NCBI GenBank assembly: GCA_900315735.1
Contig: ONAD01000001.1
Span: forward strand, 1 to 64,000
Reading direction: 5' to 3'
Length of the DNA stretch: 64,000 bases
DNA from: an uncultured Lachnospiraceae bacterium
Lineage (GTDB): Bacteria; Bacillota; Clostridia; Lachnospirales; Lachnospiraceae
The notes beneath the pieces are model-generated. The model saw only the letters and a list, made by a program, of their open reading frames with translations, made no database searches and was not told the origin of the DNA. This document shows, one piece after another, positions 51,969-60,215 of the stretch (its first letter is position 1; each line of letters begins with the position of its first letter). The position numbers and the translations under genes were made by a program.

Positions 51969-54400
51969 ATGTTCTATTTTCTTGTGTCGGTAAATATTAT
52001 AGCGCTTATCCTGATGCTTTTTATGTTGGCAGTCTGCCTTCATAAAAAGCTTTCCAAAGCACAGCTTGCATTTATTATTTATGATATTTTTACCATGCTG
52101 TTTGTGGTGGGAGTTCATCTGGAACTGGTGCATTCGGATACCGTTGGTGAGGCACTTGCCGGGCTGTGCATCCAGTATGTTGGACAGACGGGATTATCTG
52201 GGTGATTCATTATATCCATCTTGCAGTCGTTATACTGGCAGTATTTATTTTGTGTATCATGCGTTACAGGGAGAGTTCGCCGATTCATAAGAAACGGATT
52301 CTCTATATGATAGCAGGTGTGGGAACTTTTGCACTGGAATTAATCTTAAAGGGTCTGGGTGTATTTGGCAGTTATAATCCGGTAGTCATTGCCATGACAA
52401 TTATGATGTTCTGCATGATGATGGCAATGATTCGTTATGGATATTTTGGTTCTCTGCAGGCTGCGGTGGATAATGCATTTAATCATGGAAAAGAAGGCCT
52501 GATTATCCTGGATGCAGAAAATAAAATTATCTCCGTCAATCAGCGTATGAAGGAACTTTTCCCGGAAATAAAGGTAGGAAGTGCCGCAAGCAGGCAAAAA
52601 GAAATCCTGCAGGCACTGACAAACCGGGAAAGGCTGTTGCATAAAAATGACCGCATCTATGAACTTCGTATGGAAGATATTGTGGAAAATGGTGAAAAAG
52701 ATGGCTGCATGCTCTGGTTTATCGATCAGACAGAAAACTTGGAAATGATGCAGAGACTTCGTAGTGCGGATGAAGCCAAGACCAGATTTTTAATGAAAGT
52801 GAGCCATGAGCTGCGGACTCCGATGCATACGATACTTGGTATGAATGAAGTGATTGCGGAAGAGACATCAGAAGAGAAAATCCGTAGATATACCAGAGAA
52901 ATTGCATCTGCCGGTGACAGTATGATTGCACTGATAGAAGAAGTGTTAGATGCTTCACGGTTAGAAAGTGGTACGCTTCAGATAAAGAAGGATGCATTTG
53001 CTTTAGAAGATGTTATCAATGACGCAGCAGCCCAGATGAGACCACAGGCAGAGAAGAAATCTTTAAGCTTCCGGCTGCGGATGGAGGAACCATTATTAAA
53101 ACCAGGAAAACATTTCTATGGAGACAAGGCACATATCCGTCAGATTATCATTAATCTTCTGGAAAATGCGTTGAAATACACAGATGAAGGCTTTGTGGAG
53201 CTGGGTGTAGAAAAAGCGGTGGAAAATGGAGATACCTTTTTAAAGATAACTGTGACTGACAGTGGAATCGGAATAGGAAAAGAAGAGCAGGATAAAATCT
53301 TTGAAATCTTTGAACGGGGCAATAATGCCAGAAACAGCAGAAAAGACGGAATCGGTCTCGGACTGGATATTGCAAGACAACTGGCAGAGGCTATGGGTGG
53401 AAGTCTTAGCCTGATTAGTGAAGTGACAAAGGGAAGTACCTTTACGGTTCGGATTCCGTGGGTAGAAGTATCGGAAAAACATCATTTTACAAAACAGAGT
53501 GCGAAAAGTATGAATGCGGATTACAGCAGCTTTACCATTCTTGCGGTAGATGATAATGAGCAGAATCTGATGGTATTAGAACATCTTTTACATAAGACAA
53601 AGGTTAAAATGGAAACCGTGATGGATGGAAATACTGCCGTTCAAAAATGTGAAGAGAAAACATATGATTTACTTCTTTTAGACCATATGATGCCAAAGCC
53701 GGATGGCATAGAGACGCTGCACCTCATCCGTGCAGATGAGAAAGGACGAAATCATTATACTCAGGCAGTGGCATTTACCGCTAATGCAACAGCTGGTGCA
53801 AAAGAACTGTACAAAAACGAAGGATTTGCAGAGTATATTACCAAGCCGGTAAAACCGGGCACACTGGAGATTATGCTGCAGAAATATCTTAGGGATTATC
53901 TGCCGGAAGAAAATATGGTTTTCCAGGGAAACATGGATGATACAAAGGTAACAAAGCTAAGAGGCTTATTACATTATCTTGAGAAGCATGGAATTGCAGC
54001 AGAAGAAGGCTTATCCTATGCGGATGGAGATGAACAGTTCTATAAAGAATTGTTAGGCATCTTTGTAAAAGAAAAAGAGAAGAAGCAGCATCATTTAGAG
54101 AAAGCGTTCCAATCTCTTAAGGTAAATCATGTAGTAACAATGAAAGAAGCTGCAACTATCATAGATTCAGAAGCTGCAACAGATACAGAAATGATGAACG
54201 AATTATGGAAAACATTCGTAACCCAGTCCCATGGACTAAAGGGTGAGGCCTGGGGCATCGGAGCCAGAATGCTTGGAGATTTCTTTTACCAGCTGGAGTG
54301 TGCCGGAAAAGAAAAAAACATCGAAAAGATAGAGCATTTTTATCCGAAAGCCATGGAAGAGTGGCAGCAGGTAGTAGATGCTATTCAAAGAGTATTATAA
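51969..54400 (+). pseudogene. Hybrid sensor histidine kinase, disrupted by a frameshift and probable deletion
   Basis: The first reading frame (51969-52205) has a good AAAGGAAAAG site and encodes two membrane spans, then stops. The rest is in another frame (open from 52166): three more spans, a PAS-like stretch, the His-box FLMKVSHELRTPMHT, an ATPase with GIGIGKEEQDKIFEIF, a receiver with LLLLDHMMPKPDG and a C-terminal HPt with QSHGLKGEAWG. Seven-span kinases of this type have two more spans where the frames change, so a deletion that shifted frame is likely. A protein started at an internal ATG (such as 52166) would keep all the signalling domains. A sequencing error could explain the frame, not the missing spans. 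Confidence 0.75.
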
Positions 54401-54541
54401 AAAGAGAACCGGAAGCCGGATAAAAGAAGCTGGTCTTAGGACTTGCCAGAATAATGCTTCTTCTATTCGCTATGGTGGCAAGGGTGGATGGCACGGAACA
54501 CGAAGCCTGTCCCTCTTGCGGAGAAGGGATGGGTGATTACT

Positions 54542-54958
54542 ATGAAGAAGATAAGTATTATCTTATTATCCGCAGTACTGGTCTTTTCACTGGCTGCCTG
54601 TAATAGTGGTAAGACTACAGATAGTCCGAAAGACAATGTAAGCACTCCACAGCCTGCATCCGTGGCATACAGCCCACAGAATGTTGTGTCCCTTGCAACA
54701 GCAAAGTGTCAGGCAGGAGGGATGATTACCACACAGCAGAATTTACAGAATCATCTGAATGATGGCAGTATCACGCAGGAAGAGTACAATGAGTATTATC
54801 TTTACGATGGTATGGAAGGCTCTTATTATAGTGTGTTTGTAGAGACAGACCTCAACAAAGCAAGTGCTATTGAAAAGAACAAGAGGGAATCCAAAGAACA
54901 ACTTGAAAAGGGCAATTTTTCTGTCCGGAATCTTGCAGAGGTATCTGTGGATGAATAA
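54542..54958 (+). CDS. Small lipoprotein of unknown function
   Basis: A 138-residue exported protein with a clear signal MKKISIILLSAVLVFSLAAC, with the lipid-modified cysteine at residue 20. A Ser/Thr/Pro linker follows, then a short domain with no recognised motif (VVSLATAKCQAGGMITTQQN). ATG 54542 is preferred over an upstream in-frame start at 54488, which would put 18 residues ahead of the signal peptide. It may be species- or family-specific. Confidence 0.75.
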   Translation: MKKISIILLSAVLVFSLAACNSGKTTDSPKDNVSTPQPASVAYSPQNVVSLATAKCQAGGMITTQQNLQNHLNDGSITQEEYNEYYLYDGMEGSYYSVFVETDLNKASAIEKNKRESKEQLEKGNFSVRNLAEVSVDE

Positions 54959-54985
54959 AGTTTTCACCGATAATAGGCGGAAACT
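54959..54985 (+). terminator. Weak terminator after the small lipoprotein
   Basis: AGTTTTCACC pairs with GGCGGAAACT (one mismatch and one G-T pair) around a 7-nt loop. The following sequence has T residues only after a gap. Confidence 0.4.
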
Positions 54986-55029
54986 ATGAACTTTAAATTT
55001 TGATGGTTTCAAAATAATAAGACTTATGA

Positions 55030-55090
55030 TATAATAATAGGCTGTATTAAGCTCCTTTTGCCAACATGGCAGAAAAGAGTTTGATACAGC
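55030..55090 (+). promoter_or_regulatory. ychF -10 box and 5'-end hairpin
   Basis: A perfect TATAAT (55030-55035) has only a weak -35 (TTTCAA, 17 bp upstream). The predicted start falls on the first base of a 50-nt hairpin whose base stem is 10 bp (55041-55050 with 55081-55090), with further CTTTT/AAAAG and GCC/GGC pairing. The transcript would begin with this hairpin, about 90 nt before the ychF ATG. Confidence 0.6.
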
Positions 55091-55182
55091 TTAAAAATTT
55101 GCATGAAAAATTATTTAGTAAAATAACATAGAAAGGCGAGAACCCTGATAACTTAAGGATTTTCGAACAGGTAAAAGATAAG

Positions 55183-56283
55183 ATGAAACTTGGAATCGTA
55201 GGTTTACCAAACGTAGGAAAAAGTACATTATTTAATTCACTGACCAAAGCAGGCGCAGAATCAGCCAATTATCCGTTTTGTACCATTGACCCGAATGTGG
55301 GAATCGTAACCGTACCGGATAACCGTCTGAAAGTGTTAGGCGAGATGTATCATTCCAAGAAAGTAACACCGGCAGTCATTGAATTTGTAGATATTGCAGG
55401 ACTTGTAAAAGGAGCCAGCAAAGGAGAGGGACTTGGAAACCAGTTCCTTGCCAATATTCGTGAAGTAGATGCCATCGTTCATGTTGTACGTTGTTTTGAA
55501 GATACCAACGTAGTCCATGTAGACGGAAGCATTGACCCGGTTCGTGATATTGAGACCATTAATTTAGAGCTTATCTTTTCTGATATTGAAATCTTGGAAA
55601 GAAGAATTGCAAAAGTTACCAAGCAGGCAAGAATGGACAAGACACTTGCAAAAGAAGAGGCACTTTTGAAATCCTTAAAGGCACATCTGGAAGAAGGAAA
55701 GATGGCAAAGACTTATCCGTTGAGTGATGATGAGGACGAGCAGGCATGGTTTGCATCTTATAATTTATTAACTGCAAAACCGGTTATCTATGCAGCAAAT
55801 GTAAGTGAGGATGACCTTGCAGATGATGGCGCAAACAATCCACATGTTGCAAGAGTAAGAGAACAGGCAGCCGCAGAAAACAGTGAAGTATTTGTTATCT
55901 GCGCACAGATTGAACAGGAAATTGCGGAATTAGATGATGATGAAAAAGCAATGTTCTTAGAGGACCTTGGATTAAAAGAATCCGGACTTGAGAAACTGAT
56001 TGCAGCAAGCTATAAATTGTTAGGACTTATCAGCTACCTTACATCAGGAGAAGATGAGACAAGAGCATGGACTATTACCAAGGGAACCAAGGCACCGCAG
56101 GCGGCAGGAAAGATTCATACCGACTTCGAGCGTGGATTTATACGTGCAGAGGTGGTATCCTATGACCATCTGATTGAGTGTGGAAGCATGACAGCAGCAA
56201 AAGAAAAGGGACTGGTAAGATTGGAAGGAAAAGATTACGTTGTTCAGGATGGCGATATTATTTTATTCCGTTTCAACGTATAA
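55183..56283 (+). CDS. ychF: Redox-regulated ribosome-associated ATPase YchF (Obg-like)
   Basis: A 366-residue P-loop NTPase that prefers ATP. It has [14 protein letters not shown] near residue 6, [29 protein letters not shown], a coiled-coil region (about 130-200) and the C-terminal TGS domain ending [21 protein letters not shown]. The family is universal and linked to translation and stress. It has its own promoter with a structured leader. Confidence 0.96.
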   Translation: MKLGIVGLPNVGKSTLFNSLTKAGAESANYPFCTIDPNVGIVTVPDNRLKVLGEMYHSKKVTPAVIEFVDIAGLVKGASKGEGLGNQFLANIREVDAIVHVVRCFEDTNVVHVDGSIDPVRDIETINLELIFSDIEILERRIAKVTKQARMDKTLAKEEALLKSLKAHLEEGKMAKTYPLSDDEDEQAWFASYNLLTAKPVIYAANVSEDDLADDGANNPHVARVREQAAAENSEVFVICAQIEQEIAELDDDEKAMFLEDLGLKESGLEKLIAASYKLLGLISYLTSGEDETRAWTITKGTKAPQAAGKIHTDFERGFIRAEVVSYDHLIECGSMTAAKEKGLVRLEGKDYVVQDGDIILFRFNV

Positions 56284-56344
56284 GGAACCTTTTGAAAAAT
56301 CCGGCATAGTATAAATAGAAGAAAAGGCACAGTGGGGCAGGCAC

Positions 56345-56596
56345 ATGATACGCTATTGTGAATTGTGTGAAAAGCAGGTGATTAATATTGCAGACTGTTG
56401 CTGCCTGGGAAATGTGGTGGATTTGGAACTGGATGAGTGCAATGGAAGAATCTGTGCACTGGTTGTAGCTGCACCGGGAAAATTTTTCTGTATTTTTTGT
56501 CCGGCATGCGAATATATTATTCCATGGAAACGTGTTGTGCGGATTGGACCGGATATTATTCTGGTAGATGTCTGTGTAGAAGATGTGAAAAGTTAG
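56345..56596 (+). CDS. YlmC/YmxH family PRC-barrel protein, unusually Cys-rich
   Basis: An 83-residue PRC-barrel protein, a family connected to sporulation in Firmicutes. The conserved strands are VINIADCCCLGNVVDLELD, GRICALVVAAPG, YIIPWKRVVRIGPDIILVDV. Eleven of 83 residues are cysteine, including CELC (5-8), CCC (18-20) and CIFCPAC (49-55), where most relatives carry glycine or charged residues. Metal or redox binding is a possibility not shown by the family. Confidence 0.87.
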   Translation: MIRYCELCEKQVINIADCCCLGNVVDLELDECNGRICALVVAAPGKFFCIFCPACEYIIPWKRVVRIGPDIILVDVCVEDVKS

Positions 56597-56625
56597 TTGA
56601 CATAAGAATACGAGAAAGTTATACT
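56597..56625 (+). promoter_or_regulatory. Promoter of nrdR
   Basis: TTGACA (56597-56602) starts right after the ymxH stop and is 17 bp from TATACT (56620-56625). A small inverted repeat CACAAA/TTTGTG (56718-56735) lies in the leader and could be a regulatory site. Confidence 0.75.
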
Positions 56626-56760
56626 AAAAATAGTACGACCAATATTTGTAAAAGCTGATATCAGCAGTTCTTTATGAACGTTTGGTGATGGAAAAACGGT
56701 ATTATTTACGCAAAATTCACAAAGCGTGTTTTGTGTAGCTTTTAGAATAGGAGAAAAAAG

Positions 56761-57213
56761 ATGAAGTGCCCATTTTGCAGCAGTGAAAATACCAGAGTAA
56801 TTGATTCGAGACCGGCAGATGACAATAACTCCATCCGCCGGAGAAGATTATGTGACGATTGTGGAAAACGTTTCACAACTTATGAAAAAGTTGAGACAAT
56901 TCCATTGATTGTAATAAAAAAGGATAACTGCAGAGAGCAGTATGACCGTTCCAAGATTGAAGCAGGTGTACTTCGTGCCTGCCATAAGAGACCGGTATCC
57001 GTGGAGCAGATAACCAGACTGGTTGATGAAGTGGAGACAGAGATTTTTAATCGGGAAGAAAAGGAAATCCCAAGTACTGTAATTGGTGAGATTCTGATGG
57101 ATAAGATTAAAGATTTAGATGCAGTGGCGTATGTTCGTTTTGCATCTGTATATCGTGAATTTAAGGATGTAAATACCTTTATGAATGAGTTAAAGAAAAT
57201 GCTGGATAAATAA
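56761..57213 (+). CDS. nrdR: Ribonucleotide reductase repressor NrdR
   Basis: A 150-residue regulator with an N-terminal zinc ribbon (CPFCSS and CDDCGKR), the basic DNA-contacting stretch SIRRRRLCDDCG and a nucleotide-sensing ATP-cone domain (PLIVIKKDNCREQYDRSKIEAG onward, in parts). It represses nrd operons when dATP is high. No nrd genes are in the window. GGAG lies close before the ATG. Confidence 0.96.
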   Translation: MKCPFCSSENTRVIDSRPADDNNSIRRRRLCDDCGKRFTTYEKVETIPLIVIKKDNCREQYDRSKIEAGVLRACHKRPVSVEQITRLVDEVETEIFNREEKEIPSTVIGEILMDKIKDLDAVAYVRFASVYREFKDVNTFMNELKKMLDK

Positions 57214-57306
57214 AAGAAAATCTTTATGGAGAAAAGGGTTAATTTTTGTTGAATTTATCCGATAAAATTAGTAGCAGATAATTATGATGTGAGGAACGTG
57301 ATCGTT

Positions 57307-57714
57307 ATGAATATTTCAGGAATTCGTCCCAATGCGGGATTTTACGATTACAACAGCATACAGAATATCCGGAATGCAGTAGAAGATACACCGGTTGTTA
57401 AGACGGCAGCAGATGCCGGTGCATCTGAACAGCAGCAGAAGGATACCTTAGAGACTCCAGTACGAAGAGAACAGGATTTTGGGGCAGCAGATTATGCAGC
57501 ACAGTACCAGCCGGATCGTACCTACGAGATGAAAGGTTCTGAAAGTGATATACATAGCCTGGATGTTGAGAAGGCATTATCCGATATGCACAAAGATCAG
57601 GTACTGCAGCAGTATCAGTTCTTTGTGGGAGAGAACATTGAACAGAGCGGAATCCGGCAGATTACCGCAACTGATACTACCAAGGTAAGAAATGTAGAGA
57701 ACTTTAATTTATAA
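57307..57714 (+). CDS. Hypothetical protein
   Basis: A 135-residue soluble protein starting MNISGIRPNAGFYDYNS, with a Gln/Asp/Ala-rich middle and the C-terminal region VLQQYQFFVGENIEQSG. It has no signal peptide, membrane span or motif I can name. ATG 57307 follows GAGGAA; an in-frame start at 57289 is possible. A terminator follows at 57768. Confidence 0.7.
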   Translation: MNISGIRPNAGFYDYNSIQNIRNAVEDTPVVKTAADAGASEQQQKDTLETPVRREQDFGAADYAAQYQPDRTYEMKGSESDIHSLDVEKALSDMHKDQVLQQYQFFVGENIEQSGIRQITATDTTKVRNVENFNL

Positions 57715-57767
57715 GAGTTTTTTGCAACGTGTTTCTCATATTTTTTGAACAGAATAAGCATATCAGA

Positions 57768-57798
57768 AGGTAAGATTCATAAGAATCTTACCTTTTTT
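57768..57798 (+). terminator. Terminator after the hypothetical gene
   Basis: An 11-bp perfect stem (57768-57778 with 57783-57793), a 4-nt loop and a run of six T residues. Confidence 0.9.
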
Positions 57799-57800
57799 AT

Positions 57801-57828
57801 TTGCAAGAATGAAAACTTCTGCTATACT
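57801..57828 (+). promoter_or_regulatory. Promoter of the isochorismatase-like gene
   Basis: TTGCAA (57801-57806) and TATACT (57823-57828) are 16 bp apart, directly after the preceding terminator. Confidence 0.65.
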
Positions 57829-57861
57829 GTAGGATGAAAAAAACAGAAACGGAGATTAAAA

Positions 57862-58401
57862 ATGAGAATTTTAGCTGAAAATACATCATGTATCGTAATT
57901 GACTATCAGGAGAAGATTTTGCCGGCAATGTCTGGAAGAGAGGAACTTGTGGCAAATTCAGTTGCTTTATTAAAAGGACTTAATTTACTGGAAATTCCAA
58001 TGGTATTAACCACACAGTATGCCAAGGGATTAGGAAATAATATCCCGGAGATTTGTGAAGCAATCGGAAGTGATGTGGCATATGACAAAACCACATTTTC
58101 TGCATATGAAACAGAAGCTGTATATGAGGCAATGGACAAGGAGCGTAAAAATGTCCTGATTTGCGGAATTGAAGCGCATATCTGTGTCCTTCAGACTGCC
58201 ATTGATTTAAAGGCAGCAGGATATCAGCCGATTATCGTAGCGGACTGCGTATCTTCAAGAAAAGAGCTGGATAAGGAACTTGGCTTAAAGAGAGCAGAGC
58301 AGGAAGGCATTCTGATTACATCGAAGGAAGCTATTTTATTTGAACTGACACATAAGGCAGGCGGACCGGTATTTAAACAGATTTCTGCACTGATTAAATA
58401 A
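57862..58401 (+). CDS. Isochorismatase-like cysteine hydrolase
   Basis: A 179-residue hydrolase with the family triad: Asp in VIDYQEKI (about residue 14), Lys in LTTQYAKGLGNN and Cys in GIEAHICVLQTAIDL (about residue 111). Members act on nicotinamide, biuret, ureidoacrylate and isochorismate; the substrate cannot be read from this sequence. It starts a short operon with yqeG and rpiB. Confidence 0.88.
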   Translation: MRILAENTSCIVIDYQEKILPAMSGREELVANSVALLKGLNLLEIPMVLTTQYAKGLGNNIPEICEAIGSDVAYDKTTFSAYETEAVYEAMDKERKNVLICGIEAHICVLQTAIDLKAAGYQPIIVADCVSSRKELDKELGLKRAEQEGILITSKEAILFELTHKAGGPVFKQISALIK

Positions 58402-58413
58402 AGGAGACAGGAT

Positions 58414-58926
58414 ATGCTGCAAAGATTTTATCCCAATGAATATCTGGATTCTACCTATGTCATAGACTTTGATAAGCTTTATGAAGAGGGATACCGGGGC
58501 ATTATTTTTGATATTGATAATACGCTTGTGCCACATGGAGCACCGGCGGATGAGCGGGCGAAAAAGCTGTTCGCGCATTTAAAAGAGCTGGGTTATCATT
58601 GCATGTTATTATCGAATAATAAAGAACCACGGGTGAAGATGTTCAATGATGCGGTAAATGTTTCTTATATTTATAAGGCAGGAAAGCCGGCAACGAAGAA
58701 TTACCTTAAGGCAATGGAAGAGCTGGGAACCACCACAGAGAATACGTTATTTGTGGGCGACCAGATATTTACCGATGTGTATGGCGCAAACCGTGCGGGA
58801 ATCCGTACGATTCTGGTAAAACCGATACATCCGAAAGAAGAAATACAGATTGTTTTAAAACGATACTTAGAGAAAATAGTGTTACATTTTTATAAAAGGA
58901 AGAGAAAGAAGGAAGAAAAATTATGA
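58414..58926 (+). CDS. yqeG: YqeG-family HAD phosphatase
   Basis: A 170-residue HAD-type IIIA hydrolase with catalytic FDIDNTLVPHG (about residues 31-41), LLSNNKEPR, the Lys motif GKPATKNY and FVGDQIFTDVYGANRAG. Close relatives are often adjacent to aroE/rsgA-type genes in Bacilli. The substrate is unknown. AAAGGAG precedes the ATG and it overlaps rpiB as ATGA-type junction. Confidence 0.88.
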   Translation: MLQRFYPNEYLDSTYVIDFDKLYEEGYRGIIFDIDNTLVPHGAPADERAKKLFAHLKELGYHCMLLSNNKEPRVKMFNDAVNVSYIYKAGKPATKNYLKAMEELGTTTENTLFVGDQIFTDVYGANRAGIRTILVKPIHPKEEIQIVLKRYLEKIVLHFYKRKRKKEEKL

Positions 58927-59363
58927 AAATCGGAATTGGAAATGACCACAGTGCAGTGGAAATGAAATTCGCAATCAAGAAGTATTTAGAGGAAATGGGA
59001 CATGAAGTAGTAAATTACGGAACAGATTCTACCGAAAGCTGTGACTACCCGGAGTATGGTGAGAAAGTAGGACGTGCTGTGGCAGCTGGAGAAGTAGACT
59101 GTGGCGTATTAATCTGCGGTACCGGCGTTGGAATCTCCTTAGCTGCCAATAAAGTAAAAGGTGTCCGTGCAGCAGTATGTTCTGATGTAACAACTGCGCA
59201 TCTGGTAAAAGAGCATAACAATGCCAATATCATTGCATTTGGTGCAAGAATTGTTGGAATTGAGAAAGCAAAGGATATCGTAAAAGCATACCTGAATGCA
59301 GAATTTCAGGGTGGCAGACATGAGAAACGTATTGCTATGATTCACGAAATTGAATCAAGATAG
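58923..59363 (+). CDS. rpiB: Ribose 5-phosphate isomerase B
   Basis: Interconverts ribose and ribulose 5-phosphates. In 146 residues it shows GIGNDHSAVEMK at the start, the catalytic Cys in CGVLICGTGVGIS (about residues 60-72), SDVTTAHLVKEHNNANI and the C-terminal ARIVGIEKAKDIVKAYL. Its ATG overlaps the yqeG stop by 4 bp. The sugar-phosphate isomerase RpiB and LacAB groups are related; chain length and motifs favour RpiB. Confidence 0.93.
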   Translation: MKIGIGNDHSAVEMKFAIKKYLEEMGHEVVNYGTDSTESCDYPEYGEKVGRAVAAGEVDCGVLICGTGVGISLAANKVKGVRAAVCSDVTTAHLVKEHNNANIIAFGARIVGIEKAKDIVKAYLNAEFQGGRHEKRIAMIHEIESR

Positions 59364-59383
59364 GGTAAAGTCACAAAAAAAGG

Positions 59384-59412
59384 TTGAAAAATGGCTTGTT
59401 TTATTATAAAAT
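59384..59412 (+). promoter_or_regulatory. Promoter of efp
   Basis: TTGAAA (59384-59389) and TAAAAT (59407-59412) are 17 bp apart. The leader that follows is about 105 nt and holds a small CTGCCA/TGGCAG hairpin. Confidence 0.75.
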
Positions 59413-59521
59413 AGAACGAGTGAGTGACAAGTTGGAAATGAGAATTTTTTCCAATACCTACAGAACCTGCCACTGGCAGCTTCTTGCGGATGCTTAGCAA
59501 CGAAAATTAGGAGGAATATCG

Positions 59522-60079
59522 ATGATTTCAGCAGGAGATTTCAGAAACGGAATTACAATCGAATTAGAAGGAAATATTTATCAGATTATTGAATTCCAGC
59601 ACGTTAAACCTGGAAAGGGTGCTGCATTTGTCAGAACCAAGTTAAAGAATATCAAGAGTGGCGGTGTAGTTGAGAAAACTTTCCGTCCAACAGAGAAATG
59701 CCCACAGGCACGTATCGACCGTAAGGATATGCAGTATTTATATTCTGACGGAGATCTGTATTACTTCATGGATGTTGAGAACTATGAGCAGATTGCTTTA
59801 GACCAGACAACCATCGGTGATACATTAAAATTTGTAAAAGAGAACGAAATGTGCAAAATCTGTTCTCACAATGGCAACGTATTTGCTGTTGAGCCACCAT
59901 TGTTCGTTGAACTTCAGATTACAGAGACAGAACCTGGATTCAAGGGTGATACTGCAACAGGTGCAACAAAACCTGCAACTGTTGAGACTGGTGCAACTGT
60001 AATGGTTCCATTATTCGTAGAGCAGGATGATGTCATTAAAATCGATACAAGAACTGGTGAGTATTTATCCAGAGTATAA
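59522..60079 (+). CDS. efp: Elongation factor P
   Basis: A 185-residue protein with the three beta-barrel domains of EF-P, which relieves ribosome stalling at proline runs. It shows [32 protein letters not shown] with the residue at the modification loop (Lys in KPGKGAA) and the closing [15 protein letters not shown]. No EF-P modification genes (epmA, earP, ymfI) lie nearby. AGGAGGAA precedes the ATG. Confidence 0.97.
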   Translation: MISAGDFRNGITIELEGNIYQIIEFQHVKPGKGAAFVRTKLKNIKSGGVVEKTFRPTEKCPQARIDRKDMQYLYSDGDLYYFMDVENYEQIALDQTTIGDTLKFVKENEMCKICSHNGNVFAVEPPLFVELQITETEPGFKGDTATGATKPATVETGATVMVPLFVEQDDVIKIDTRTGEYLSRV

Positions 60080-60096
60080 TTTCATGCGAAATACGT

Positions 60097-60134
60097 GGGA
60101 GTTTCAAAACAGTTGTTTTGAAACTCCCTTTTTT
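60097..60134 (+). terminator. Terminator of efp
   Basis: A 14-bp perfect stem (60097-60110 with 60115-60128), AGTT loop and six T residues. Confidence 0.93.
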
Positions 60135-60215
60135 CTATTGCCAGGCATTTGCAGGGCTGCCAGCAGCAGACTTGGCAGGTTATGGTAATGAGAATGGAAA
60201 GTTGAGGAAATAAAA

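Noticed and set aside
54420-54541. Possible small RNA or terminator between the kinase and the lipoprotein
   Set aside because: AAGAAGC/GCTTCTT and CCCT/AGGG pairs are present but there is no T tract and no promoter. The evidence is too weak to call.
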